The notes beneath the pieces were generated by a model. It did no database searches. It had not been told where the DNA came from and saw nothing but the letters and a program-made list of their open reading frames with translations. DNA of 64,000 nucleotides, from positions 14,080,770 to 14,144,769 of the forward strand of contig CM119271.1 in NCBI GenBank assembly GCA_051294375.1, in the 5' to 3' direction. Source of the stretch: Paraspadella gotoi. Its lineage: Eukaryota > Chaetognatha. Positions within the stretch are counted from its first letter, which is position 1; every line of letters starts with the position of its first letter. A program made the translations under genes and the position numbers. Shown here piece after piece: positions 29,365 to 49,673 of this stretch.

Positions 29365-32349
29365 TTATGACTTAATGGAATCAACCGATTTCTTCCTCAA
29401 GCATCGGTTCGTTCGAAGAAAAAGAATGGCATCGGCCAACTCGGGCGACAATCTCCCGAGGTTTTGGCGGGAAATAATCTTTAAATAAGAAAATATCCCT
29501 TCAACCGAGACCCTCGCGCTTGGGAGGGAGCAAACCGTGCGAGCGATGGGTTGAACGATTTTGGGATAAAGATTAATTGTATCCCAGATGCTCGCTCCTT
29601 TGACCCGGACCATCTTCTCCGACTCGTCAAGACCCATCCGAAATGCACAAAGGCTCTGCGGTTCTTCGGCTTCGTTGGAACTCGCGAGGGAGTTGAGATA
29701 CGATTCAAAATCCGTCTCGCATTCGTTCCTTCCCTCGATTTCGAAAAGCGGGGATAACAAATGAGCGGGGGGAGAAGAGGCGCCTTCCCATCGCGAGTGA
29801 ATCTCTCGAAGAATCTTTTTAGCCTTGTCTTTTTCCGCGTGAGTGAGGAGTAGGCGGGATCGAAGATCTACCCAAGCCGCGGCGAGAAAGACGTCGTTTT
29901 CCAACAAGCATTTCTCCATCGTTTCGATGGATCGAGCGACGTCGAGACCCAAATTGCTGCCCAATTTTTTCAATCGAAAAATGACTTCTCTCCACTCGAG
30001 AAGACATTCGCCGGGCGTGAGATTTTCTCTCTGCAGCGTGAGAGTTGCCTTGTGAGGAATCTCAAGAATCGTGACCAAGCTCTCCAGCTCTTCCCATTCA
30101 CTATCAGTGAGACGGATTTCCTTCAATGGCAAATCCTTGATGAAAGGCTCAAGTTGAAGAATCCTTTTCGTCATCGCCAATTTGCTTGCCCAGCTTGTTC
30201 CGTACGGGACGAGAGTTTCCTCGCCGCATCGACTTTTAAGAATAGAGTTCAGTTTTGGAGCTCGCAGCTTCTTGGCGACGTGACGAAGCTTTTCTATGAA
30301 AGAAGCCGGCTGACCTGTTTCGATCGCATCCTCGATGCTCCGCTGAAGTGTATAGGCTCCACATCTGCCATAGAAGGAGAAAATAATCAGCAGAAGATAG
30401 GGAAACGATGTAGTAGCATTTATATTTCTACTGAAGAAAAATCTGACCTCATCTGGGGAAAGGATGAATCCAAAATAGGAAATCGAGTTTCATCCAATTC
30501 TTCTTCCTCGTCGTCGTCATCCTCATAGTCTTCTTTATCCCAATCCCCGTCGCTCTCACATTCTCGCTTCGCCTCGTCCATCATAACCATCGTTTTTATC
30601 CGATTCGATCCATCGTCAACGACGCAGCACAACAACCGAGAGATTGGCAATCCAAATCTCTCCATGACGTTTAGGACATAATCTCTCAGGAGTTGGTCGT
30701 TACCATAAGCCAGAGTGTCAACGAGCGAAAGGGTTCTGACGGCGAGTCCTTCGTCGGTCCAATACTGAATGGTGACCCCGAGAAAGCGCGACCCGTGACG
30801 CGTGACGGCGTCAAATTTGAGAAAGAAAAACTTTTCTTCGATTTCTCGAATTATTTTTTCTTTTTCCCGCTCGACTCGATCGAGAAGCAATTGAGCGATC
30901 GAATCGCGTTGCAAACTCACGCCGAGTCTCTCGGCCATCGTCCCGGCGATCGTTTTAAAGCCTGTGCCGGAAAAGACGGTCAACGGAACGCCGTCGTAGG
31001 TCACCATCTCAAGAATTCCCGACTCAAAATCCGCCTTTTTAACGATCACCGTCGCCGTATTGGAAGAAGATGGCGGAAGAAACTTGATCAAAGTGGGTCG
31101 ACTAGGTGGACGTCGTTTTTCTCGCGCGGGTTGTTGACTAATAACTTTAGCGGACTCGTCTCTTTTTTGAACCTCTTCAAACTCTTTAAGATGACTGCGC
31201 ATGAGATGTCGCTTGAGATTGCCCGAGGAAGCGCCTCCGGATTTAACACGGGTTAATACCACTTCGCAAGGTTTTCCATCTTTATTAAGAGTGCATTTGA
31301 ACTGGGAACCATAGTCGATGAAATAATTGTAAACGGAAGACGTTCGATTGCGGCTCCCCTTTGACTTGGATTGTATATTATTATCACTATGTTGATCTAA
31401 ATAGTAAATGTATAAATTAAGAGCTCATACATTTTTTTAAATTTAGTTTACTAAAATATCTCCTCCGCGTTCGCTTCCTTTAAAAAAATCAATAGTTTCC
31501 ATCGCATTCACGTTAGCATCTTTAATCGCTTCTCCAAATAGAATCACCTCAATAACTTCATAAATAATCATGTAATAAAATCTGGGGTGGTGCTTTTTAC
31601 CACCACACACTTTAAATAATAATAATTTTTTTTGCTTTAACCTTCTTTTAACTGCCTTTTTGTTTTTAACCATTTCCCTCTTTTGCTCAAAGTTAACCTC
31701 TGCTTCACTCAGAACCAATTTTTTCCTTCCTAAGCTTTGCTCAAAGCCAATCCTTGTTTCTCCCGCTTTTCCCAAAGCTAATCCCTGCTGTGCCTAAAGC
31801 CTATCCTTGCTTTAATTAATTAAGTAATATCAATTACTTAATTAATAAAGAAGGTAGTCAACTACTTTTTTATTACAAATCAACTCAAAACCTCACCCTC
31901 TCCTCACCCAAATCACCTTCTGTTTTGAGTCGCGCCGAAGTTGGAAGCCACGGCGGATCAAAGGGTCGCGCTCCCTCGTCCACGAAGCCTTCCGCCAAAT
32001 TGGCGGCCAACGCGCCTTCCGCGTCGTCGACGTCGTACGGCTCCGACTTGATCGGCGCCGCTTCGACGGCTGCGGCTCCAGCGGCGTCGTTGAACCGGAG
32101 GCGTTTTGGCGGCGTCTCCCAGTCGTCGAGCGGCATATTTTGATCGCGAAGAGCATTGCCGTCCTCAGCGTCGTCTTGGAACTGGTCGCAGAAACGTCGT
32201 AGTCTCTCCTCAAAGTCTTCTAGTTTATCCCGGAGACGTCTCAGGTCTTTCCTCAGGGGCGCCGCTGTCCCGCGGCGCTGCAGGGCGTCGACGTCCGCCA
32301 AGATGGCGTTTATTTGGAAAACGAAGGCAGAGAGTTCGGGATGCCGCAT
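29365..32349 (-). CDS. BED-type hAT transposase-derived gene with a novel N-terminus
   Basis: Exons 31908-32349, 30448-31396 and 29365-30364 join in phase to 796 aa. Exon 1 encodes a predicted coiled coil (RKDLRRLRDKLEDFEERLRR) and two SUMO-type motifs (IKSEPYD, LKTE), unlike ordinary hAT transposases. Exon 2 opens with a BED zinc finger (Cys182, Cys191, His211, His216). Then comes the hAT catalytic core: LKFDAVTRHGSRFLGV, VVDDGSNRIKTM, and across the second junction RCGAYTLQRSIEDAIE, matching the hAT RC-x-A-H-x-L block with Tyr for His. The dimerisation region SARVSVEGIFSYLKIISRQN is at the C-terminus. It is intact and intron-bearing, hence probably domesticated. The exon-1 donor could instead be at 31917, also in phase. 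Confidence 0.8.
31397..31907 (-). other. Intron 1 of the hAT-like gene
   Basis: It contains a fairly long minus-strand open frame (31443-31775, Lys-rich) and five degenerate repeats of a GCTAATCCCTGCT-like unit near 31740-31815. I see no domain in it and treat it as intronic. Confidence 0.4.
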
Positions 32350-33153
32350 CGTTTTTGAGTTTCTTTCTAATACTTAATTAGAAAATTATATTATCATTAA
32401 CTCCTCATTTGCGTACCTTCTAAAATATTCAAAAAGCATTTATAAATATAAATATATAATTAAATCCGAGACAATGAAAGAGTAATCGGGAGCCGTAACC
32501 AACAAATAGTAGCGTCAATTAAATGAGGTTCGAAAAATCACAAACCTTTTTCGGAGACCTTCGAATCTCATTTGCAAATACAAATATGCCAATACAGTTT
32601 TCATTTGGAGGTAAACAGAGTTAAAAATTCCCAAAGAAAGCAAAGGCAACATTAAAACAATCTCTTAGTCTCTTTTATTTTATTTTATTTGGAAAATCAA
32701 GGAATCAAATATGTATAAAAATAGTTATCGCGACTTTTATTGAAATACATGTACGTACATTATAGTAGTATTTATACGTAGCTCAGAAATAAGCGTTTTA
32801 AAATACACAAAAATTGAGTGAAGGGACTAAAGTTGAGTAAAGAAAAATCTTCACTTAAAAGAAGAAGGCAACTTCGGTGAAAACCAGACATTCCTCAAAA
32901 ATGTGGAATCGTGAAAAATAAATAAACCTTTCGTATCTAAATTATTTTTTCCTAATTTCATAATACACTTTATTTTTAATAAAACCTTTAACAAAACAAA
33001 TATATCGACAGAAATAGATTTATAATATCAAGTCGCGGTTTTATAATGAAAAATATAATGACATAGATTTGGCAACAAAATGCTGCAGGATTGCAGCAAC
33101 AGCGGGAAACGCTTTATTTAGCAACAAGCGACGCCGCGGTTGCAGACTAAGAG
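32350..33153. other. Intergenic, AT-rich
   Basis: Promoter side of the hAT-like gene and 3' end of TAX1BP3. It has a partial copy of the AATCTCATTTGCA motif at 32564-32576. No exon seen. Confidence 0.5.
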
Positions 33154-33699
33154 CTACAGCATCGGCGACTGTTGATGCTCGGCCTCGAGTCCTGCCCGAT
33201 GGATGATGAACCCCAGCGCGGGTTTCCGCTGAACTTTTTTCTCGATCATCTTGAGCGCCTGCGAGTGCGTGACCATCGTGAAGTCGTAGCCTTAATTTCA
33301 ATTAATGTTTTTTTAAATATTGAAATTTAATTTATATATGCAATAGGATAATTGATCAAACCTTCGAATTGAAGGATCTTGTCGTGCGCTCGAAGGCCGC
33401 CCTTCTCCGCTGGCGATCCCGGTTGAATCTGAGTCACGTAGATCCCGCGATCAGGGTAAGGCGTGTTCGAGTTGTCTTGGTCGATTCCGCCGCCGAGCTG
33501 CGGACGAGAGTCGAGAGTCAGCTAATCAATCATTCAACAACCAATCCTTGTACTATCTGCCAATCACCCTGAAGCCCAGCCGGAAACGAGGTTTTCCGGC
33601 GGCGTCGACGAGGCAGTTGCCGAAATCGTCCCTGATCGGCTCCGGCTGCAGAGTAACGGCCAGTCCGGCGCAAGTGAATTCCGATCCTGGGACCGCCAT
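33154..33699 (-). CDS. TAX1BP3: Tax1-binding protein 3 (TIP-1), single-PDZ protein
   Basis: Exons 33568-33699, 33362-33497 and 33154-33290 join in phase to 134 aa, close to the vertebrate 124 aa. The protein is essentially one PDZ domain that binds C-terminal ligands and competes with multi-PDZ scaffolds, modulating beta-catenin and Rho effectors in vertebrates. The carboxylate-binding loop is LGFRLGGGIDQD, followed by GIYVTQIQPGSPAEKGGL, HDKILQFEGYDFTMVTHSQA and KPALGFII. The start ATG is the only one before the domain. Exon structure is compact, with introns of about 70 bp. Confidence 0.93.
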
Positions 33700-35439
33700 C
33701 GTCAAAGACGACGACGACGATCACAACGACGACGACGAACACAACGAGGTCGAAATGTCGTTTTTAGTGGCTTTCCCTGATTGAGTACAATTTGCGGTCT
33801 AATTGTGTCGTAATTTTCAAAAGTTGTTTATTTTTTTTTTTGGTCTCAGCGATAATCGAAATTTAAAAACCGCGAAGACGTAACCATAAGACTTTAGTGT
33901 TTATAACTTTATACTCTCTTAAAGAATTACGTCCGTGGTTCCTTGGATCTTTTTTTTCCCCGTTATTCTCCTACCAAAAAAAAATGGTAAGTTTTCTCAT
34001 AAAGAAATCAGGTCAAAAGTCTTAAAACAACGTCTCTATCTCATGGGCGTGAGAATGTATGATAAGATTGCAAAGATGAAATCAAAAACAAAACAAAGCG
34101 AAGTCTGTAGCCGCGAATTTCTTCCATTTGACATGTGATGAATTTTCGAGACCATGGTGTTCTTAAACTCGTAAATTTGAAAAAAAATCTATCGGATATA
34201 ATAATTTAATGATATAATTTAACTTTCGTCGATTGGGGTTAGGGGAGGTTTAGGGTTAGGGGTGATTAGTGTTAAGGGGTTTTATGGTTAAGGAAATCTT
34301 TTTAAAAATATTTTTAATTAATTTTTTAAAAGAAGCCAAAACCCCAGTGGGCGAAAGTAAAATTTTAACTATTTATTATTTAATTTATCTTTCTGGCGGC
34401 TTATTTATTTATTATTAAGAACTAGTATTAAGAGTATTATCACAGTCGATCGTAAAAATAAGTAAAATGGATATAAATATTAATTAGATGGGAAACGTGG
34501 CATTCATTTTGCCCTACATAATATTGTCTAACAAAATGTATCGTAATATCGCCGGGAAAAATTTACTAGTCTTGTATTGTAAGCATCTGATTATCATAAG
34601 AAATGTTATCATTACCCACTAATAACTTTATCTAACTACATTTACACTCAGTACAAAATTATGTTCTATTTTTGTTGCGAGTCGAACAATCCTTTGCATT
34701 TATTCCGATTGTAAGTTACAATGTAACTAATATTGAACAATGAACATATAACAAGTTGCGTAATCTTCGTTAAAATTAAACTGAACTGACTAATGATATA
34801 AACTGACTAAGCGCCACATCGAATTTTATTGTTCACTCTTGTGTCAAGAAGATAAACTTCAGTTCCAATTCAAATGATATGGCATTATATAAAGTAAAAC
34901 CTAAAGATTTTTGTCAGAAGCACTAAGTTAACCTTGTGATTTTAGGACTGAGGAGTGAGGAGAGATGATAATTATAAATAACGAAATCTGAGGTTTCAAA
35001 AAGACCGAGAAATGATTAAAAATTTTTTAAGACTACCTCTCAGCTTGCACAATATCAAATTGTCAATAATAAACTTTTCGTATTAAAATTTAAATGAAGA
35101 ATAAATAAAATCGAATTGAATCTACGTTCGAAGTAGATTAAGCGGAAGAATGTGGGGAAAAAAAAAATTTTTTTCTTCCAAAACTCGAAAGACGACAGGA
35201 GCGATCCGGTCAGAGGAGCGGGTAAAGAGTCTGGTCGGAGGAGTGACGAGAGATTTTAGAACAATGAACAAAAGGAGAGAAAGGGTAAGGTAGTTAGGGT
35301 ATAAATATTCTCGACGTGGTTGCAAGGGGTAAGACACCTCGGTCGTTGCAGGGATCGGTGACGTTTCTTTCTGGGAAGCACAAAGACAGAGTTTCGATCC
35401 GTGAATCCATCGCCGTCTCCGAATGTTATTGGACGAGAA
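33700..35439. other. Intergenic, AT-rich, no gene seen
   Basis: No exon recognised on either strand. The only structured element is the telomere-like repeat block at 34216-34366. The region right of it is probably the 3' UTR of PHKG. Confidence 0.55.
34216..34366 (-). repeat. TIR-bounded element with telomere-like repeats, copy 1
   Basis: About 150 bp with ends AACTTTCGTCG and GGCGAAAGTAAAATT (imperfect inverted repeats). The inside holds degenerate TTAGGG units (GGTTTAGGGTTAGGGG). Its reverse complement aligns with 39301-39486, including GGTTTTGGC and the CACCCCTAACCCTAAACC block. Confidence 0.7.
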
Positions 35440-39930
<4,491 letters not shown>

Positions 39931-40856
39931 ACGACGCGGCGTCGATCACAATTAAGAGCCTATGCGTCGTTGACGTCAAGAGCGACGCCACATCTCAAAC
40001 GTCAATCTGTTTTGTTTTGTTTTTTTCAACCTAAATCGGGCCCCAAGTTTATTTTTGTTTTTTTTTCGATTGAATCAATCATCCTTTTCTTATTTTCGAA
40101 TTCAAGTAACTTTCTTTTTGAGGCTGACTGAATAAGGTTCAAGAAAAAAATGTCAAGATTCTTATAAGCAAGTCATTTCGTGGAGATTCGCATTGCTTTC
40201 CCTCTTTCTCCATTTTATTTATTTGTCAATTTGTCAGTTCAACATTTTACAATGCGAATTTTAACTGGGAAATCCGTGGGAGTGAAGCTTTACTCGTCCA
40301 TAAGTTATTTTTCATACTCTTCACTTCAATTCCCTTTCTGTAATTTCGGGAGTCGCCGACAATGACGACGAATGAAGTTTTAAGAAGACTGCTACGGCGT
40401 AGCAGCGCTACGCTCTCAATCTGACACAGAAACACGGAAAAAATAAAAACATTAACGAACTATCAATATATTTAGACTAATAAAGAACACAAAACGACTT
40501 TCACAAAATATTTTTTTTCATAATAAAATTGTACTGACTAGTGGGACTTGAATAATAATGCCACAAAACGTTACTTTAAACTCCAAATCAACATAATCTA
40601 CCACAAAAAATCCCCCCGCCCATCGACAGAGAAGCAATGAGCAAAACCCCTAAGCATGCTTTGAATCGGAACCTCTCAGTCCCAGGACACAAAATAATAT
40701 CTTCTGCTACAAATTCGGTTCCTTTCCGAACCCTTTCATTAAAAAGTATATATATTGTTCGAAATGCTAATAATTTCAAATTTAAATCGGATGGTTTTGA
40801 CGTGAACATTCAACCTCGCACAATTTCTTAGCAGGATATTATTTGTTATGGCCGAT

Positions 40857-43849
<2,993 letters not shown>

Positions 43850-45092
43850 CTTGACTCTTTTGTCTCCGATGAGGCGAAGAGAATTCCGAGTCGAAATCGA
43901 ATTGAGAAGAAGGAAGAAGAAGAAAGTTGGCGACAGTCGCTTTATTTTATTATGAAAGAAAAGCAAATATAAAACGGGATAAAAAGTTATCGTTAACGAT
44001 AGAAAGTGATGTAATAGCGACGACGAATTAAAAGTATCGGCGCGCTTATGTGGAAGAAATTTATAAGAAAGTTTGATATAACAATAACGACGCAAACGAA
44101 AAGATTTTTTGAGATTCTTGATTCGTATCAATTATAAAAGCTGTCGCATATCAACAAAGAAAAAAATGTCTTGCATAAAAAGTATACTTAGTTTTTTTGA
44201 CATTTACTTCACACTTCCCCATAAAATGTTATGTTAATTTTATGAATTTTCTTTTTAACTTAACATTAGGTCAACTTCGCTAACGGAAGAAGGGTCGGTC
44301 AAAGGGACCTTAGATTTCTAAAAAAATATAATCGGAGTCAAATCTTTCAACAAAAAAAGAAAAAACCCGCATAAAAATGTTCTTATTTCGAAGCTAAGAA
44401 GAGAAAGTCGAGTTGATTAGTTCGACCGTTTGACTTTGAACTGAATTCATTTCAAGGCCGGCCTTCGCCTTCTGAGCAGACAAGACCGATATCACACGTC
44501 CGGTCGAGCACGCTGTAATCGAGCGAAAATGAAGATCAAGATAACAAAAGGCATTATTAATAACAGACGCGTGTCATTACTAAAAATATCTAACAAACGT
44601 CAAGAACGACAAATTATACTACGTAAGACTTTGGTTTTTTAATCTTTGACAGTTTATTCTTTAAATTTTCGCTTCTTCAAAAGTGACAAAATAAAATATT
44701 TTCCCCTGTCCCATTTGTGAATGCGTATCTCTCTCTCTTTTTCTCGATCTCTTCACACAACTACTTCGAATGTAGTTTTCTAAATTTTTCGGTTTAGAGT
44801 TCAATCCTTTCATGCATATATTTCATACATGTCATAAATGTGTACACTCAACAACGACCTTCGAAGTTCAACCAGGTCAAGCTGAAAAGAAAAAAGAAAT
44901 GCTGAAACCGTCTGATGGAAGTTTTGATCTCCAAGATTAAAATCGAAAATCAACTATACAAATTATAAACTAATGATATAATATAATAGTATAAGCTGCA
45001 ACTGGGTTCGTTAACTGAAGCGATCACCAACCAACCTCCCAAGAAAAATTTCGCGTTTCAAATAGCGAACAACAACGAGGCGAGCAAGCGTC
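43850..45092. other. Intergenic between GAPDH and ZNF-b
   Basis: AT-rich. The GAPDH 5' UTR and promoter should lie at the left end (from 43850) and the ZNF-b 3' UTR at the right. No TATA-type element can be singled out, and no exon or repeat was recognised. Confidence 0.5.
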
Positions 45093-48000
45093 TCAAAATA
45101 GCTCGGGTTTCTCGATAGCGCTTTTGTCTAGAGGGACATGGCGCTTCAGGATCAATTCGTTCGCCTCGGCAAAGGGATGCTCTTTGGCTAAATGATTGCG
45201 GATGGCCGGACTAAAGAAAAAAGTTTTGTGGCAATCGAGGCACTCAAAACGAGGGGGCACGTGGATTCGCAGGTGCTGCACCTGTAAATAAAAGGCCGGA
45301 GAAAAGAGGGCTGAGGGCTTTTGAAAACAGGTGCCAATAAAAAAAATGTACCGTGTTGGATAAAGTAGCGAAAGGTTTATCGCATTTGGGGCACTTGAAT
45401 CGCTTTTCTCCGTGAGAAAGGAGATGAGTCTTCAAAGACGTTTTATCGGGGTAGCCTTTCTTGCAGACTTGACAAGAAAACTCGCATTTCTGGCGAAAAT
45501 GAACCTTAAATCGACAATAGTAATATTCATTGTATTGTGAATATGACAAAAAATAATATTAATAATAGTGCCTACCCTCGTCATGTGAATCTTGAGTTTG
45601 TGCGGTATAGAGAAAGTCCTGGCGCAAACTTGGCAGCGGAATTTCTTCGACTTGTTCGCCGTAGCGTCGCTCGGGTGGGCGCTCGTCATATGTCGCTTCA
45701 TGGAATCTTTATTGATTAAGATTCCGCAGCGAGCGCAAACCTAAGATTTGGGGGAAAATCGAGATTGAAAATAGGCGACGATTCAAATCGAGGAACGTGA
45801 CTTAACAACGACGACAACAACCAACACAAGCACTAAGTTATCGTCGACTGAACGCCAAAACGATGTCATGTCAATTAAATTGACTAAATATATACTTCTT
45901 TTTCTATGTTTAATCAACTACGACCAAGAAAACTATCACCATAAAAAATTCGAAATAAAGTGTCTCGGTCTACGCACCTCCTTTATCTTTTTCACGATTT
46001 TGTCGCTGCACTGATCCTTGTTCTGTTGGATGTCATCTCTCTCCTTTTTTAAAATAAGAAACGGCAATTATAATGAGATGCACCGCAGTAACCTTTTTGA
46101 GATGGGCAAAAGATTATATTGTGGCGGTATATTCACACCGCCTCATGTCCACCATCCTTCAGCCAAATCCATTGGCTCAGAGGGAGAACACACCATCCCA
46201 GGCGTAGTGTTCCATCCACAGTCCTGACGACTTCCCTCTGGCAAAGCGAAACCGTCCTAAAAGCCAACATTGAGATGCCCCATCCCAATGGGCATCACAG
46301 GCAACCCGGCTGTTGCCATAATATTTAAATTTTCTATTTATATTTAAAGTAATAAATCACTTATCTGTTAAGTTTTTACTAAAATATACCGCATTAACCA
46401 ATGACCATGTGATAATACACTAATACCTCAACGAATTCAAACATAAATAATGAATAATTATTAAAGTTATAAGTATTTAAAATAAAAGAAGATAGACGGC
46501 TAGACAAACAGACCAAACTGACCGAACAAAAAGTATCGGCGATTATTCGCGGCGCAACAAATGAAGGTAATTAATCCGACCTTTTCCTTAGGAGGCCCGT
46601 GCGTTTGGTTAACGTGACGGCGAAGACGTTCCGACGGGGTCAACCCTTCATTGCTCTGCAGAACGAGCAAGTCTAGATCGACGTCTTCGCCGTCGACGAG
46701 CTTTTCCGCGGAGGGCGTGGCTTCGAAGTCGCAAAAGGAGCACTCGCCCGGGCGGTCGTGTTCCCGGGCGGAGTGATCGAAAAATCGAGTAGGGTTGATC
46801 ATCGCGCCGCAGAACCTGCAGGGCAGATGGTTCTTCGGTGGCGGTCCCGAGGGGGTGTCGTCACGTCTCTCGTAGTGCATGATCTTTATATGGGTTTTAT
46901 ATACTTTTTCGTCGACGAAGGTTTTGGGACAAAAGCAGCACTCGAAGCCAACGACTCCGTGCGCGTCTCTCAAGTGCGAGAGGCCTCTGCTGTAGGTGAC
47001 GTGAACGCCGCAAATTCGACAGGGAAACGCCTTCAAGAGGGGGTTCTTCGTTGCCTTTGGTGGGAAATCGTAGGGCCAGTGGTGGGTCTTCAAATGACTC
47101 TTCAAGTCCTCGACGAGGGAAAAGGAAGAAGGACAAAAGCAGCACTCGAGGCCCTCGACTCCATGGGCGTCGACGAGGTGAGAGAGCCCACGACTCGGAG
47201 TCACTTTAATTCCGCAGAGACGACAGGGAAAGGCTTTGATCAGGTTGTTGGGCTTAGACCGTTTCTTTGGGGGAGGATTCGGAAGAGGGTCATGGGAATC
47301 CGGAGTAGGAGGGTCTCGAAACGGGTGCGAAGCTTCGGGTAAAAGCGGAGGAGCTGATGCAGACGAACGAAGCCGATACTGAGATTTACGCGTTGAGATC
47401 GAGAGTCCGGTCGGCCTTTCGGCGGAAGGCGTTGTTAAAAGCGTCACTGAAGAAGGCGTCGCATCTTCTTCGATCGAGTTTATTATTGGCTCTGAATCGA
47501 GAGTGTCGTTCTCGTCATTGTCTTTGCCATTGTCCTCGCCATTGTCTTCGTCATCATCCTCTGGCAAAAGAATTCTGTCCAATTCCATTTTATCTTCTTT
47601 TCTCTCTTCCTTCGGCTCAAACTGCGTTCGTTCACCCATCGAATCTTCGGGCGTCAAAGGAGAAGGAATGAAAGGCGGCGATGTAAGGACGTCACTATCA
47701 CTTTCAATTTTTATTTCAGACGGGCCGATCGGCGCGGAAGTGAGAGCCGCGGCCGCGAAATTCTCCAGCTCCGCCTTGACCACCACCACGCTCGACGTCT
47801 CCAGACTTTTCAGGATTCCAGCCACGTTCTCCGCCAGTTCGGCGGCGCCGCATCGAAAGGACACCGTGGCGGAACGGGCGCCGGCATCGGCGCGGGAGGC
47901 GACTACGAAGTAAGCGTTGGCGGCAGTGGTGGCGTCGGCGTCGAAATGCAGCGTCGCTTCGATAGCCGCTTCGAACCTGGCGCCATCTGTAGTTTTTTGA

Positions 48001-49069
48001 AGGAGTTGGAGGAAGAGGAGGGAAGAGTCAGGCAGGAGGTGGACGGACCAAGCGGGGAGGAGGGAGGGGAGGGTCGAACTAAAGGGGGGCGGGGAGGGAT
48101 GAGGACGAGGGAAAATAAAAGAGAGAAAACGACAAAACAAAATAACAAAAGATAATAAAAACATATGGTGGACTAAAACCCAAACCATTCATCAGCGGCC
48201 ATTGGTGCTGGAGGCAAGTCATTCGCCTCCCAACCCAAAGGTCGGGGTTCTAGCCCGGTGGTCGTCTGGCAGTTAAGAGGGACGGGGCGCTTAACCCGCC
48301 TGTAACATGGTGTTACAGCCTGATCCGAAGCTCAGGGACTGCTTATATTGAACGGTTCTGTCATTAACACATATCAATAATTACTGTCTCTTCATTGGTG
48401 AGCCCGACTTCCGAACACAACAGCAACAACAACACTTTCAGGCGACATGCCTCAACCTGGCGATGCACTTTCCGCCCACAACACATCAGGCGACATGCCT
48501 CAACTTGGTGACGAACTTTCCACCAACAACAATTCACTGAAGAGACGCAACAGACTTCTCCCTACGGGAGGGGGGATGTATGGTGGACTAAAACCCACCA
48601 ACCATTCATCAGCGGCCATTGGTGCTGGAGGCAAGTCATTCGCCTCCAACCCAAAGGTCCGGGTTCTAGCCCGGTGGTCGTCTGGCAGTTAAGAGGGACG
48701 GGGCGCTTAACCCGCCTGTAACATGGTGTTACAGCCTGATCCGAAGCTCAGGGACTGCTTATATTGAACGGGTTCTGTCATTAACACATATCAATAATTA
48801 CTGTCTCTTCAAACATATCAAAAGTAAAACAAATTACAACCAAAGACTTCTAAAACTCACCGCAACATTAAAGAATAAAAGAGAACGGCTCCATTCGCGG
48901 CGGCGTCGGCATCGTAGGCGACCAACTTGGAGTAAACCTCGAAGACCGCCTTCTCGAAAGCGGCGAAGGAATCGAGAATGACCGAAGAGTCGTCCTCCCG
49001 TCTAAGAGGCTTCAGTTCGCTCCGAAGGCGCGAGCAAAGGCGGACGAGCCTTTCCAGCCTCTTCTTCAT
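45093..49069 (-). CDS. C2H2 zinc-finger protein ZNF-b with expanded-loop finger
   Basis: Exons 48861-49069, 46581-47976, 45978-46040, 45576-45740, 45352-45504 and 45093-45281 join in phase to 724 aa. Residues 1-170 form the family N-terminal module: helical (RLERLVRLCSRLRSELKPL), then FEAAIEATLHFDAD and ARSATVSFRCGAAELAENV. A SUMO-type motif follows (SEIKIESDS), then acidic and Pro/Ser-rich linker. Fingers: AFPCRLCGIKVTPSRGLSHL and LECCFCPSSF (unit repeated twice), LPCRFCGAMINPTRFFDH, then an expanded finger CSFC with about 37 residues before RRHVNQTH, then five ordinary fingers (VCARCGILI, FRCQVCARTF, FSCQVCKKGY, FKCPKCDKPF, FECLDCHKTF). Likely a nuclear DNA-binding factor. Intron 1 holds a full TRIM-B, intron 2 a solo TRIM-A. 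The exon-2 acceptor (47977) was chosen to keep phase. Confidence 0.85.
46120..46320 (+). mobile_element. TRIM-A solo terminal repeat
   Basis: A single terminal repeat with an internal deletion of about 50 bp, flanked by perfect ATAT direct repeats (46116-46119, 46321-46324). It begins TGTGGCGG and ends TTGCCATA like the complete copies. It lies antisense in an intron of ZNF-b. The solo state is what recombination between two LTRs leaves. Confidence 0.78.
48164..48811 (+). mobile_element. TRIM-B element, complete copy
   Basis: Terminal repeats 48164-48394 and 48579-48811, beginning TATGGTGGACTAAAACC and ending TGTCTCTTCA, flank a 184-bp internal region, inside AACA direct repeats (48160-48163, 48812-48815). 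The internal region begins TTGGTGAGCCCGACTTCCG (candidate primer-binding site), contains a tandem pair with TCAGGCGACATGCCTCAAC, and ends in a purine tract GGGAGGGGGGATG just before the second repeat (polypurine-tract-like). Each repeat holds an A box-like TGGTGCTGGAGG (48203-48214) and a strong B box GGTTCTAGCCC (48246-48256) within a T-arm-like hairpin. There is no protein of its own. It lies in ZNF-b intron 1. Confidence 0.8.
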
Positions 49070-49673
49070 TCTTTATTCTTTATCAAAAAGAGAAATCAAT
49101 GAAATGCAAAGACTAGGGTGGGTTTAGCTTTGGACTAGGGTGGGTTTAACTGACTGGCCGGCGGACGAATAAATCTAAAGGAAGAGTGGGATGAAGCGAA
49201 ACGCGGGAAGGGGAGAATAAAGGGGAAAGGGAACGAGGAGATGGAGAAAGAGATCCGTCAATTAACAAGAATGACTTAACAAGTGAAAAAACTAGCAAAC
49301 AAGAACGGTGATTCCAATGTGTTGCGCCGCAGTGACTTTATTTTCACGTGTATTTCCCTTTGATCACATGATATGACATGACATGTAAAAAAATATAATA
49401 ACTATTATTGTGCAGAGTGCAGAGTAATAATGCATCTTTTTCTTTGGATAGGCAATGATTTAAAAATAAAACGGCGGGAAAAAATGTATGCACGCTTAAT
49501 AAATCACGTTATAAATTTATAATTTCCATGGATTTATTTGTGCGAGTATGTAGCTCGTAAAAATTAAACAACTAGAATCAATTAATTTTGTTCATAAATG
49601 TTACAAAGTTTAAATTTTTTTTACTTCAATATAGAAAGACCACCACGAGGCACGATTTTTTTCCCCCCCAAGG
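49070..49673. other. Intergenic between ZNF-b and ZNF-c
   Basis: Promoter side of ZNF-b, containing conserved upstream element copy 2 (49298-49385). No exon seen. The right end is AT-rich and likely 3' UTR of ZNF-c. Confidence 0.5.
49298..49385 (-). promoter_or_regulatory. Conserved upstream element, copy 2
   Basis: Copy of the element at 28311-28404, about 230 bp upstream of the ZNF-b start codon, in the same orientation relative to the gene. The two share AACAAGAACGG, then TTGCGCCGCAGTG and a TATGACATG tail; the other copy has an extra 6 bp in the ATGACATG repeat. Confidence 0.5.

Noticed and set aside
48447-48692. 81-codon frame inside TRIM-B
   Set aside because: It runs into the terminal repeat and has no gag, pol or other domain; chance frame.
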